Source of the DNA: Motiliproteus sp041586735
GTDB lineage: Bacteria; Pseudomonadota; Gammaproteobacteria; Pseudomonadales; Balneatricaceae
Direction: 5' to 3'
NCBI GenBank assembly: GCA_041586735.1
Contig: JBFGZQ010000009.1
Span: 62,001-126,000 of the forward strand
DNA: 64,000 bases
Part shown: positions 1 to 8,263 of the stretch, piece after piece
How positions within the stretch are numbered: the first letter of the stretch is position 1
Layout: every line of letters begins with the position of its first letter
Translations under genes and position numbers: made by a program
Notes under the pieces: generated by a model
Seen by the model: only the letters and a program-made list of their open reading frames with translations
The model's database searches: none
What the model was told of the DNA's origin: nothing

Positions 1-2
1 AG

Positions 3-116
3 CATAAGATAACCTCCATTAATAATTTTCTTAACCACACGCTGGAGGAGAAGATGGAGCTGATCCGCACGCTGGACAAAAAGCTTAAAGAGAAGGTTAA
101 TCAATTGGTTAACTGA
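3..116 (+). CDS. C-terminal fragment of an unrecognised protein, cut by the window edge
   Basis: A frame is open from the first bases and ends at a TGA at 114-116. It gives about 37 residues rich in Lys, Glu and Leu, ending DKKLKEKVNQLVN, compatible with a helical or coiled tail. The gene begins outside the window. It is convergent with dnaQ, and the 76 bp between them shows no clear terminator. I do not recognise the family and assign no function. Part of the frame could be chance, but a closely spaced charged helix is more coding-like than random. Confidence 0.4.
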   Translation, partial: HKITSINNFLNHTLEEKMELIRTLDKKLKEKVNQLVN

Positions 117-192
117 TAGAGCTGACTGATACATCTACTGATCTATAATTTCGATCTCCAGCCGCACCGCGATAGCGCCGTAACCCTGCACA

Positions 193-909
193 TCATTGCT
201 CGGCCTGCGGCGTAGCGCGCCATACAGCACCCGCACTTTTTTTATCGATGCGATCCAACATCCTCTCATGCGCCTGCAGCTCCTGTGCGCAAGCGCTGAT
301 CACCGACAATGCATAGCGGTCCGGTTCGATCTGACGTACCGCGCTGGCCACACCATCGGTCTCACCGCTGTGCCCTAGCACCAGACTGGTCTGACCACCG
401 GTCATCATCAGATAGACGTCAGCCAGAATTTCTGAATCCAACAACGCTCCATGGAGGGTGCGTTGCGAGTTATCGATATAGTAAGCCTTGCATAGCGCAT
501 CTAGGGTGTTGCGTTGTCCTGGACGCATACTACGCGCCAGCGCCAACGTATCCAGTACGGTCGCCAAATCACTGATACAGCCATTACCAGGCCCTGCCAG
601 GGTGAACTCATGATTAAGAAAACCGACATCGAAGGGCGCGTTATGGATGATCAGCTCACCGCCATGGATAAACGCTTTAAACTCGGCCATCACCTCTTTA
701 AACAGCGGCTTGTCCGCCAAAAAGTCTGCTGTCAGGCCGTGGATCGCGACCGCCTCCTCGGGCACATCACGCTGCGGATTAATATAGCGGTGATAGGTGC
801 GCCCGGTTAACCGTCGGTTAATCATCTCGACGCAGCCAATTTCGATAATACGGTGCCCCGCCGCAGGCTCAATGCCCGTGGTTTCCGTATCCAGGATGAT
901 CTGTCTCAT
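193..909 (-). CDS. dnaQ: DNA polymerase III epsilon subunit (3'-5' proofreading exonuclease)
   Basis: Proofreading exonuclease of the replicative polymerase. All DnaQ/DEDD motifs are visible: Exo I DTETTG at residues 7-12, Exo II HNAPFDVGFLNHEF, and Exo III with the late HGALLDSEILAD His/Asp pair. The C-terminal region after the exonuclease domain, which binds the alpha subunit, is present, so the protein is full length (238 aa). The ATG at 909 is chosen because AGGAG lies just upstream; an in-frame start at 927 has no such site. It is divergent from rnhA across about 100 bp, the same dnaQ/rnhA pair as in E. coli and many gammaproteobacteria. The shared spacer probably carries both promoters. 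Confidence 0.96.
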   Translation of the reverse strand: MRQIILDTETTGIEPAAGHRIIEIGCVEMINRRLTGRTYHRYINPQRDVPEEAVAIHGLTADFLADKPLFKEVMAEFKAFIHGGELIIHNAPFDVGFLNHEFTLAGPGNGCISDLATVLDTLALARSMRPGQRNTLDALCKAYYIDNSQRTLHGALLDSEILADVYLMMTGGQTSLVLGHSGETDGVASAVRQIEPDRYALSVISACAQELQAHERMLDRIDKKSAGAVWRATPQAEQ

Positions 910-1013
910 ACACTCTCCTACAGGCACATTACCTACAGCCTGCCCAGCTGCCGAAGCCGGCTATCTTATCACAGCCTGAATGACTACAATGCCGGCCTGC
1001 AAAGGAGATAGCG

Positions 1014-1484
1014 TTGAACGCGACAAAACTTATTCACATTTTTACCGACGGCTCCTGCCTCGGTAATCCTGGGCCCGGTGGTTACGGCGCCTTGCTAATC
1101 TATAACGCCCACCGCATCGAACTCAGCCAAGGCTTCACCCTGACTACCAACAACCGTATGGAGCTATTGGCGGCCATCGAGGCCCTTGCCTCGTTGACTG
1201 AGCCCTGTCGAGTGGTACTCACCACCGACAGTCAATATGTACGCCAGGGGATCACCCAATGGATTCATGGCTGGAAGAAAAAGGGCTGGAAAACCGCGAG
1301 CCGGCAGCCGGTTAAGAATGTCGATCTGTGGCAGCGCCTGGACCTGCTCAACCAGCAGCATCAGATCGAATGGCGCTGGGTCAAAGGCCACAGCGGCCAC
1401 CCGGAAAACGAACGGGTCGATGATCTTGCACGCGAGGCCGCCGAGGGTCACGCCCTGCTAGTGGACCCTGGCTTTCCGGGCTGA
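1014..1484 (+). CDS. rnhA: Ribonuclease HI
   Basis: Cleaves the RNA strand of RNA-DNA hybrids (R-loops, primers) in the cytoplasm. The 156-residue protein has the full RNase HI active site: D12 in FTDGSCLGNPGPGG, E50 in NNRMELLAA, D72 in TTDSQY and the C-terminal VKGHSGHPENERVDDLA segment with His126 and Asp136. The start is a TTG, supported by a strong AAGGAG at 1002-1007; no ATG would keep the first beta strand. It is divergent from dnaQ and convergent with the LysR gene, whose stop lies only 12 bp away. Confidence 0.96.
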   Translation: MNATKLIHIFTDGSCLGNPGPGGYGALLIYNAHRIELSQGFTLTTNNRMELLAAIEALASLTEPCRVVLTTDSQYVRQGITQWIHGWKKKGWKTASRQPVKNVDLWQRLDLLNQQHQIEWRWVKGHSGHPENERVDDLAREAAEGHALLVDPGFPG

Positions 1485-1496
1485 AAATCCACCTCA

Positions 1497-2435
1497 CTAG
1501 TGCGGCAGCTCAACGCCCAAGAAGCGATTATTGATCAATTGCCTAACCTGTTCATCATGGTCGAGAATGTAGTCGATAAAGGCCTGGGCTGCCGGGGACA
1601 GACGCTTATCCAATGGGTGGACCAGACACCAGGTACGTACGATCGGGAAGGTCTCCATATCCAAACTGACCAAACAGCCCGTTGCCAGCTCCAGCGCCAT
1701 GCTGAACCGCGATAGGATAGAGATCCCCAGCCCGGCCATCACCCCCTGTTTAATCGTTTCAATACTGCCCAACTCCATGGTCCGCGGCAGACTCACACCG
1801 GCTTCACGCAGATGGTCGTCGATCGCCTTGCGTGAGCCGGAACCCAGCTCCCGGGCTAAAAAGCGCTCCCCCGTTAATGCGCTGATTGGGATCTTTTTTT
1901 GCCCTGCCAGCGGATGCCCTGCCGGCACCACCGGAAACATCGGATTATCCAGAATCGGATAGGCCTTGAGCTTCATATCCTTGGGAACCTGCGCCATCAA
2001 TACCAGATCATCTTTGTTGTTGAGCAGCCGCTGAATCACGCTATTACGGTTGGTCGCCACCAGACTCATCTCAATATCGGGATAGTGACGGTTAAACTCA
2101 CCGATCAGGTGGGGAGCAAAGTAATTGGCGCTGGTCACCGTGGCAATTCTCAGACTACCGTGCATCCCGCCCTTCATCTGGGTCAGCGCCATCTCCAGGC
2201 TATCGAGTCTGGAAAAGATATCGCTGCACGCCTGCTGCAGCTCACGCCCGGCATCGGTGAGATAGAGTTTTTTACCGATATATTCAAACAGCGGAATCCC
2301 AACATGCTCCTCCAGCTGTTTGATCTGAATGCTGACCGCAGGCTGGGTCAGATGCTGTTCTTCTGCCGCCCGGGTGTAGCTCATATGCCGGGCCACACAT
2401 TCAAACAGCGTCAGTTGTCGCAGGGTCATTTTCAT
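1497..2435 (-). CDS. LysR-family transcriptional regulator, CbbR-like
   Basis: DNA-binding regulator of 312 residues with an N-terminal winged helix-turn-helix (about residues 5-65, with the motif SYTRAAEEQHLTQPAVSIQI) and a C-terminal periplasmic-binding-like effector domain (about 93-300). The HTH and following LFEYIGKKLYLTDAG segment resemble the CbbR subgroup that controls CO2-fixation operons, but no cbb gene is in the window. Its immediate neighbour upstream, separated by a strong terminator, is the oadGAB operon transcribed in the same direction. It may control that operon or a distant target; the sequence does not settle this. The terminator makes co-transcription with oad unlikely. 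Confidence 0.85.
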   Translation of the reverse strand: MKMTLRQLTLFECVARHMSYTRAAEEQHLTQPAVSIQIKQLEEHVGIPLFEYIGKKLYLTDAGRELQQACSDIFSRLDSLEMALTQMKGGMHGSLRIATVTSANYFAPHLIGEFNRHYPDIEMSLVATNRNSVIQRLLNNKDDLVLMAQVPKDMKLKAYPILDNPMFPVVPAGHPLAGQKKIPISALTGERFLARELGSGSRKAIDDHLREAGVSLPRTMELGSIETIKQGVMAGLGISILSRFSMALELATGCLVSLDMETFPIVRTWCLVHPLDKRLSPAAQAFIDYILDHDEQVRQLINNRFLGVELPH

Positions 2436-2506
2436 AGCTACTACTCTTTACACGGGGCGACATCACTACTATAGAAAGCAAATACAGAAAGCGACGATAG
2501 AAGCAA

Positions 2507-2540
2507 CACTAAAAAAGGGGCTTATTAGCCCCCTTTTTTA
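2507..2540 (-). terminator. Rho-independent terminator of the oadGAB operon
   Basis: An inverted repeat pairs A6G4C with its complement around a short TTATTA loop, with one bulged C and a T6 tract on the minus strand. It lies 20 bp past the oadB stop. The structure is nearly symmetrical, so it could also work in the other direction. Confidence 0.8.
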
Positions 2541-2559
2541 GTGCATAGCAGCCAGCGAT

Positions 2560-3861
2560 TTAACCGACAAACTTGATCATCACCCCTGCCGCCACCGCCG
2601 AGCCGATTACGCCCGCGACATTCGGTCCCATCGCATGCATCAGCAGGAAGTTCTGTGGATTGGCTTCCAGACCCAGCTTGTTAGACACCCGAGCCGCCAT
2701 CGGCACCGCAGACACACCGGCCGAGCCGATCAACGGATTGATCGGAGTGCTGCTAAACCTGTTCATGACCTTGGCCATCAGTATACCGAAAGCGGTGCCG
2801 ATACCGAATGCGACCACCCCCAACACCAGAATACCCAGGGTATCGAGATCCAGGAATTTATCAGCACTCAGCTTAGAGCCCACCGACAAGCCGAGGAAGA
2901 TGGTGACGATGTTGATCAGCGCGTTCTGCGCGGTATCGCTGAGTCGTTCGACCACACCACACTCGCGCATCAGGTTACCGAAGCAGAACATCCCCAGCAG
3001 TGGTGCGGCGTCTGGCAGCAGCATCGCCACCAGCAGCAACAGTACCAACGGGAAGAAGATCTTCTCGGTCTTGCTGATATGGCGTAACTGAGTCATCTGG
3101 ATTTTGCGCTCTGCGGTGGTGGTCAGCAGACGCATAATCGGTGGTTGAATCAGCGGCACCAGCGCCATATAGGAGTAGGCCGCCACGGCAATGGCACCGA
3201 GCAGATGCGGGGCCAGCAGACTGGCCACATAGATCGCCGTAGGGCCGTCCGCGCCACCGATAATACCGATGGCCGCCGCTTCCTGGATATTAAAATCCAT
3301 CAACCCTAGCGAGGTTAAGCCCACAGCACCCAGAACAGTCGCGAAGATGCCGAACTGTGCTGCTGCCCCCAGGAATAGGGTTTTTGGATTGGCCAGCAAT
3401 GGACCAAAATCGGTCATCGCCCCAACCCCCATAAAGATAATCAAGGGCGCGGCACCGCTGGCGATGGCTACCGTATAAAAGTTATACAGCATGCCATTGC
3501 TGAAACCCGCATCGTTAGCGGTCTGTATCGCCAGCAGATGTGGCGCCGCAGCGGCACTGGCATAAGCCTCCTTGACAGCATAGGCGTCAACACCGGCGTC
3601 CAGGCCCAGGATTTGCGCCAACGCGGCCAGCAGATCAGGACCACCCAGATGCAGCGCATTCTCGACCGCCGAAAATGCCAGACCCGCTTCGGGAATATTG
3701 GCGAGAATACCGCCAAAACCGATCGGCACCAGCAATAACGGCTCAAAGTTTTTCTTGATCGCCAGGAACAACAACAGCATGCACACCACAATCATGAAGG
3801 CTTGGCCAACTTGCAGATTGAATATGCCTGAGCTGGTAAACAGCAGGATCAGCTTTTCCAT
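2560..3861 (-). CDS. oadB: Oxaloacetate decarboxylase beta subunit (Na+ pump)
   Basis: Integral membrane subunit that releases CO2 from carboxybiotin and drives Na+ out of the cell. The 433-residue protein has about nine or more hydrophobic segments and the family signatures GIIGGADGPTAIYVA (about 200-214) and the C-terminal MHAMGPNVAGVIGSAVAAG. Its length matches the longer proteobacterial OadB form, with an Ala-rich loop at about 85-125. It is last in oadG-oadA-oadB, 13 bp after oadA, and followed by a strong terminator. The methylmalonyl- and glutaconyl-CoA decarboxylase beta subunits are close relatives, but the OadA partner here is the oxaloacetate type. Confidence 0.95.
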   Translation of the reverse strand: MEKLILLFTSSGIFNLQVGQAFMIVVCMLLLFLAIKKNFEPLLLVPIGFGGILANIPEAGLAFSAVENALHLGGPDLLAALAQILGLDAGVDAYAVKEAYASAAAAPHLLAIQTANDAGFSNGMLYNFYTVAIASGAAPLIIFMGVGAMTDFGPLLANPKTLFLGAAAQFGIFATVLGAVGLTSLGLMDFNIQEAAAIGIIGGADGPTAIYVASLLAPHLLGAIAVAAYSYMALVPLIQPPIMRLLTTTAERKIQMTQLRHISKTEKIFFPLVLLLLVAMLLPDAAPLLGMFCFGNLMRECGVVERLSDTAQNALINIVTIFLGLSVGSKLSADKFLDLDTLGILVLGVVAFGIGTAFGILMAKVMNRFSSTPINPLIGSAGVSAVPMAARVSNKLGLEANPQNFLLMHAMGPNVAGVIGSAVAAGVMIKFVG

Positions 3862-3874
3862 GGTATGTCAGCCC

Positions 3875-5683
3875 TTACGCCAGAGACAGCAGGGTATCAC
3901 CCACCGCCACTGAATCACCGTCCTTAACGGAGATAGAGGTCACCGTGCCACTCCTGGCAGCTCGCACCTCGGTCTCCATCTTCATCGCTTCGAGGATAAT
4001 CAGCACATCACCCTCATGAACCGCCTCACCGACGGCGACCTCCACCTTCCAGATATTACCGCCCAGTGGCGCCAGTACCGGCTCGCCGCTGGCGGCAGCC
4101 GCTGGGGCGCTGGTAGCAGCCGCTGCGGTATCTGTCCCAGAAACAGGGGCTAAGGCGGTAACATCACCGCCTTCGGACACCTGCACCACATAGCTCAGGC
4201 CATTGACATTGACGGTATAGACCTCTTGCTGACTCGCAGTTTTGGCGGCGGCAGGGGTCAGTGCGGCCCGAGCAGACTCCAGGGTCGGCGCGGGTTCGAA
4301 GGCCGATGCATCGCCGCGATTTTGCAAAAATTTCAAGCCGATCTGCGGAAATAGTGCGTAACTCAGCACATCGTCGATCTCGCGCTCACCCGATTCCAGG
4401 CGGAAACCACCCTCTTTGGACAGCTGACGTAACTCGGCGGTCAGCTTAGCCAGCTCGGGCTCAAGCAGATCCGCAGGACGGCAAGTGATCGGCTCTGCAC
4501 CATTGAGGACACGCGCCTGCAACTCTGAATTAAAAGCCGCTGGGGCCGCACCGTACTCCCCTTTGAGAATACCCGCGGTCTCCTTGGAGATGCTCTTGTA
4601 ACGCTCACCGGTCAGCACGTTCAGCACCGCCTGAGTACCAACGATCTGCGAGGTCGGCGTGACCAACGGGATCAAGCCTAGATCTTCACGGACCCGCGGG
4701 ATCTCCGCCAACACTTCGTCAAAGCGGTCCGCAGCACCCTGCTCTTTGAGCTGGCCTTCCATATTGGTGAGCATGCCGCCAGGGACCTGAGCCACCAGAA
4801 TACGTGAATCGGTGCCTTTCAGTGAGCCTTCAAACTGGGCGTACTTTTTGCGCACTTCACGGAAATAGGCCGCGATCTCCTCCAGTGCTGTCAGATCCAG
4901 CCCGGTATCACGATCGCTGCCAGCCAAGGCCGCAACCACCGATTCGGTGGCGCTATGACCATAGGTCATCGACATGGATGAGATCGCGGTATCGACCCGG
5001 TCAATACCCGCCTCAACCGCCTTAAGAATCGTCATATCCGACAAGCCGGACGTCGCGTGAGCGTGCAGCTGCACCTCGAGATGGGTCTGCGCCTTGAGAC
5101 GCGAGACCAGGTCAAAAGCATCGTAGGGCGTCAAGATGCCAGACATATCTTTGATACAGATAGAGTCTGCGCCCATATCTTCAAGGCGCTTGGCGTAGTC
5201 GACCCACATCTCGGTGGTATGCACCCGGCTTTTGGTATAGGAGATCGTGCCCTGCGCATGGCCTTCAAACTTTTTAACCGCCTTGAGCGCCGTTTCCAGA
5301 TTACGCGCGTCATTCATCGCATCAAAAACCCGGAACACATCCACACCATTGGTCTTGGCACGCTCCACAAACTTGGTCACCACATCATCGGCGTAGTGAC
5401 GGTAGCCGAGGATATTTTGGGCCCGAAACAGCATCTGCTGCTTGGTATTGGGCATCAGTTTTTTCAGCTCACGGATACGCTCCCAAGGATCTTCGCCAAT
5501 AAAGCGAATACAGGAATCAAAGGTCGCCCCACCCCAGCTTTCCAGCGACCAATAACCGATCTGGTCCAGTTTCTCGGCGATCGGCAGCATATCGTCCAAA
5601 CGCATACGGGTTGCAAACAGCGACTGGTGGGCATCACGCAGTACAACATCGGTAATTCCCAACGGTTTTTTTGTATCAGTCAT
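3875..5683 (-). CDS. oadA: Oxaloacetate decarboxylase alpha subunit (biotin carboxyltransferase)
   Basis: Transfers the carboxyl group of oxaloacetate to biotin, giving pyruvate. The 602-residue protein has an N-terminal HMGL-like carboxyltransferase domain (VVLRDAHQSLFATRMR at about 12-27, metal-binding Asp and the LHAHATSG segment), a conserved carboxylase region (about 320-470) and a C-terminal biotinyl domain with the biotin lysine in EAMKMETE. An Ala-rich linker precedes the biotinyl domain. I place the start at the ATG at 5683, where the conserved sequence begins; a longer frame to 5809 overlaps the oadG 3' end and has no conserved residues. PycB-type pyruvate carboxylase subunits are similar, but the oadG and oadB neighbours fix the role. 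Confidence 0.95.
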   Translation of the reverse strand: MTDTKKPLGITDVVLRDAHQSLFATRMRLDDMLPIAEKLDQIGYWSLESWGGATFDSCIRFIGEDPWERIRELKKLMPNTKQQMLFRAQNILGYRHYADDVVTKFVERAKTNGVDVFRVFDAMNDARNLETALKAVKKFEGHAQGTISYTKSRVHTTEMWVDYAKRLEDMGADSICIKDMSGILTPYDAFDLVSRLKAQTHLEVQLHAHATSGLSDMTILKAVEAGIDRVDTAISSMSMTYGHSATESVVAALAGSDRDTGLDLTALEEIAAYFREVRKKYAQFEGSLKGTDSRILVAQVPGGMLTNMEGQLKEQGAADRFDEVLAEIPRVREDLGLIPLVTPTSQIVGTQAVLNVLTGERYKSISKETAGILKGEYGAAPAAFNSELQARVLNGAEPITCRPADLLEPELAKLTAELRQLSKEGGFRLESGEREIDDVLSYALFPQIGLKFLQNRGDASAFEPAPTLESARAALTPAAAKTASQQEVYTVNVNGLSYVVQVSEGGDVTALAPVSGTDTAAAATSAPAAAASGEPVLAPLGGNIWKVEVAVGEAVHEGDVLIILEAMKMETEVRAARSGTVTSISVKDGDSVAVGDTLLSLA

Positions 5684-5741
5684 GGTCTGAGGCCTTGTTG
5701 TTTTCCGAGAGTCTAAAGTCATAAAAAGAGAGGCTGGATGC

Positions 5742-6008
5742 TCAGCGCGGGTGGTGCGAGCGATACTTCTTGATCGCTGCTGAAATAACCGCAACCAGCT
5801 GCTGGTCATCCGCTGCTGCAGCGGCTGGCGTCGCGGCTAACCGCGGTGATTTGCGGGCAATAGGCGCAGGTTCGGGGATATAGCGGGTCACCAGACGCGA
5901 CATCAATCCCGTGGCAAACACCAGCAAGGTCAGAAATACGAACACGAAGCCCATGCCGAACATCATCAAGTTCAAGCCTTCGTTAATCAGATTATTTGCT
6001 TCCAACAC
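5742..6008 (-). CDS. oadG: Oxaloacetate decarboxylase gamma subunit
   Basis: Small membrane subunit of 88 residues that anchors the alpha subunit to the beta subunit and usually binds Zn2+ near its C-terminus. It has one transmembrane helix (about residues 13-37, MMFGMGFVFVFLTLLVFATG), a Pro/Ala-rich linker and a short cytoplasmic tail ending YRSHHPR, whose two histidines are candidates for metal binding. The start is a GTG with AGGAG about 7 nt upstream. It is first in the operon, and the AT-rich 200 bp upstream probably contains the promoter. Confidence 0.9.
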   Translation of the reverse strand: MLEANNLINEGLNLMMFGMGFVFVFLTLLVFATGLMSRLVTRYIPEPAPIARKSPRLAATPAAAAADDQQLVAVISAAIKKYRSHHPR

Positions 6009-6212
6009 CTATACTCCTGCCATCAATTCAATTGCTGCGGCCGGCTTAGCCGATCAACCCGAGGGTAAAGCTTCATCTTGCGGCATACCATAGCCTGAGA
6101 TAACCATAAAATATAATGAATATTATTGATGATTAGGATTAACTATTATTTATGCCTAGTGAGCAGCCGCCCGACAACAACAGCTAAACCAGACCACAGT
6201 CGGGGAGGGGTA

Positions 6213-7079
6213 TCAGCCACCCTGGTCGGCAGGTAACGTACCAGGGCTTGTTACGGGACTTAAAACAGCGCCACTATCCACTTTCGCTGCCTGAGGATAA
6301 CGACCATTGCGCGAAGCACCTGCGGCCCCCAGGGGGAAGGTAAAACGACGCTGCCAGTTGTGTCCAATAGGGGTCGCAGCGTAGGTCTCTTTGGTGGCCG
6401 TGACCACCCAAAAAGCACCGTTAATCGATGCCGACTTAGCCCCCCAGCGCTCGCACAGCATCAACCGCTGCATCCAGCGTATGCTTTGCAGTGGCGGTCG
6501 ATAGAAGCCGGACTCCACCCGCTCGCACTTCATCTCTAGCAGGCGTAGCCAGTCATGCAGGCGACGATAGGTCATAAAGTGCCCTAGCCAAGGCATCTGC
6601 TCGCGCCCTTTAGACCCGCACCGCCTAGACAACGACCGCCACAGCCCCCAGAAGCTAACGGGGTTAAACCCCACCACCACTAGGCGCCCTCCCGGACGCA
6701 GTATCCGCACCGCCTCACGAAGCGCTTGGTGCGGGCTACCGGCGAAATCAAGGGCATGATGCAACACCACCGCATCCACACACTCACTGGCAATCGGCAA
6801 GGTTTCCATCTCCCCGACGATAACGGTCTCGGGCATCCCTAAGGTGATACGCGACACCAGGGTAAAGCAGTGACTGGCCGCGGCGTGCTCGGTGAGATCT
6901 ATCTGCTCGGCAGCACTGACCTGTAACAGGTGATAGCCATGCAGCTTGGGCATCAGCCGGTCCAACACCTGTTGCTCCTGCTGCAACAGCTGCCGACCCA
7001 ATTCAGACTCAAACCACTGGTTAAGCGAATCCTGTAACGCCAGCAACGGCCGCAGATCGGACTCTTTTAGCAATTTCAC
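6213..7079 (-). CDS. Class I SAM-dependent methyltransferase, YafS-like
   Basis: Probable small-molecule or macromolecule methyltransferase; the substrate of this family is not known to me. A methyltransferase-11 type core is visible: the LHHALDFAGSPHQALREAVR segment followed by ILRPGGRLVVVGFNPVSFWG, which is close to E. coli YafS. The position, divergent from gloB, also matches yafS. The usual glycine-rich SAM motif I is weak (YHLLQVSAAEQ), as in YafS. A GTG at 7079 has GAGG 5 nt upstream and gives a length near the family's; a GTG at 7139 would add 20 residues with no proper ribosome site. The C-terminal 60 residues are variable. Confidence 0.8.
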   Translation of the reverse strand: MKLLKESDLRPLLALQDSLNQWFESELGRQLLQQEQQVLDRLMPKLHGYHLLQVSAAEQIDLTEHAAASHCFTLVSRITLGMPETVIVGEMETLPIASECVDAVVLHHALDFAGSPHQALREAVRILRPGGRLVVVGFNPVSFWGLWRSLSRRCGSKGREQMPWLGHFMTYRRLHDWLRLLEMKCERVESGFYRPPLQSIRWMQRLMLCERWGAKSASINGAFWVVTATKETYAATPIGHNWQRRFTFPLGAAGASRNGRYPQAAKVDSGAVLSPVTSPGTLPADQGG

Positions 7080-7255
7080 GCGCACCTCGGGCTGACAGAG
7101 CCAGAGCAACTCGCAGACAACTCTGGATAGCGACTGCACCCTCGGGGTGCGGAAAGATCAGCAGCGATCATAGACTCCTCGGTTCGTGCTGTAGCATCTA
7201 TATAGCATAGGAGACTGATAGTGGAGGCTTTAGTCACAGAATACAACAATCGACC

Positions 7256-7281
7256 AGCGCTTAATCTAGCGCTTTTTCTTT
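7256..7281 (+). terminator. Terminator-like hairpin in the gloB leader
   Basis: AGCGCT, a 6-nt loop and AGCGCT are followed by TTTTCTTT. The hairpin sits between two divergent genes, so it has no upstream gene to terminate on this strand. If real, it would act as an attenuator in the gloB leader. The stem is short. Confidence 0.3.
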
Positions 7282-7334
7282 GTGTTAAAACCTAGTACTT
7301 TCGGTCTATCCCTAGCAGAATCATAGAGGCAACC

Positions 7335-8120
7335 ATGTTCCAGCTGACACCTATTTGCGCATTTCAGGATAATTATATCTGGATGCTACAACACCCCTCA
7401 CATCCAGGCCTTGCCATCGCGGTTGATCCGGGACAGAGCGCACCTGTCGCCGCCTGGTTACGTCAGCATAACCTAACGCTGGCTGCCATTCTGGTAACCC
7501 ATCACCACCCTGACCATACTGGTGGCATCAGCGAATTAAGTGATGGCGGCATTCCGATCTACGGCTCAGCCCTGTCGCCCTTCAAGGGGATAACCCAGCC
7601 AGTCAACGACGGCGAGCAGTTCGAGCTCCTGGGTCAGACACTCGGGGTCAAAACCGTCCCGGCCCACACCCTGGATCACCTCGCTTATTACACCCTCTCT
7701 AAAGACCCCGCGGAGACCTGCCAACTATTCTGCGGTGACACGCTGTTCGTCGCCGGTTGTGGCCGGTTGTTCGAAGGATCCGCCGAGCAGCTACTCCAAG
7801 CCATGGACTTTTTCCGCAGTCTTGCGGATGACACCCAGATCTGCTGCGCACATGAATACACCCTGGCCAACCTCGCTTTCGCCGCCGCGGTCGAACCCCA
7901 CAACAGCGACATTCAAGCCGTTCTTGCACGCTGCCAGCAACTACGTGCCCGTGACCTGCCAACGGTTCCGGGTCGTATCGGTGAAGAAAAACAGATCAAC
8001 CCCTTCATGCGCTATGACCAGAGTAGCGTCATTGCGGCGGCCGAACACTCGAGCGGTGAGCAACTCAATAGCGATGCGCAGGTATTGACCGCCATCAGGC
8101 GCTGGAAAGACCATTTCTAG
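7335..8120 (+). CDS. gloB: Hydroxyacylglutathione hydrolase (glyoxalase II)
   Basis: Hydrolyses S-lactoylglutathione to lactate and glutathione, the last step of methylglyoxal detoxification. The 261-residue protein is a metallo-beta-lactamase-fold enzyme with the binuclear metal motif THHHPDHTGG (residues 55-64), the later HTLDHLAYY and GDTLFVAGCGRLFEG segments, and CCAHEYTLANL with a metal His. The C-terminal substrate-binding domain ends with the RRWKDHF tail typical of GloB. It starts at an ATG with GAGGCA upstream. It lies between the yafS-like gene and mltD, as in E. coli. Confidence 0.96.
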   Translation: MFQLTPICAFQDNYIWMLQHPSHPGLAIAVDPGQSAPVAAWLRQHNLTLAAILVTHHHPDHTGGISELSDGGIPIYGSALSPFKGITQPVNDGEQFELLGQTLGVKTVPAHTLDHLAYYTLSKDPAETCQLFCGDTLFVAGCGRLFEGSAEQLLQAMDFFRSLADDTQICCAHEYTLANLAFAAAVEPHNSDIQAVLARCQQLRARDLPTVPGRIGEEKQINPFMRYDQSSVIAAAEHSSGEQLNSDAQVLTAIRRWKDHF

Positions 8121-8156
8121 AGCCACGCATCGGGGCTGATTGCGCTTGACCCCTCT

Positions 8157-8185
8157 GGCTGCGCTCCATACACTGCAGCCTTTTT
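8157..8185 (+). terminator. Probable terminator after gloB
   Basis: GGCTGC and GCAGCC enclose a 12-nt loop and are followed by TTTTT, 40 bp after the gloB stop. Confidence 0.5.
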
Positions 8186-8263
8186 GGGTAGCCTAGCTGC
8201 GCCACTCGGATGGGGTCGAATCACATGCTGCTACTAATAAATGCTGCTACTAAGGGCTGGTCG

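Noticed and set aside
118..235. Open minus-strand frame after dnaQ, ending VRLEIEIIDQ
   Set aside because: It overlaps the dnaQ 3' end in another frame, has no good start or ribosome site, and DnaQ itself ends normally.
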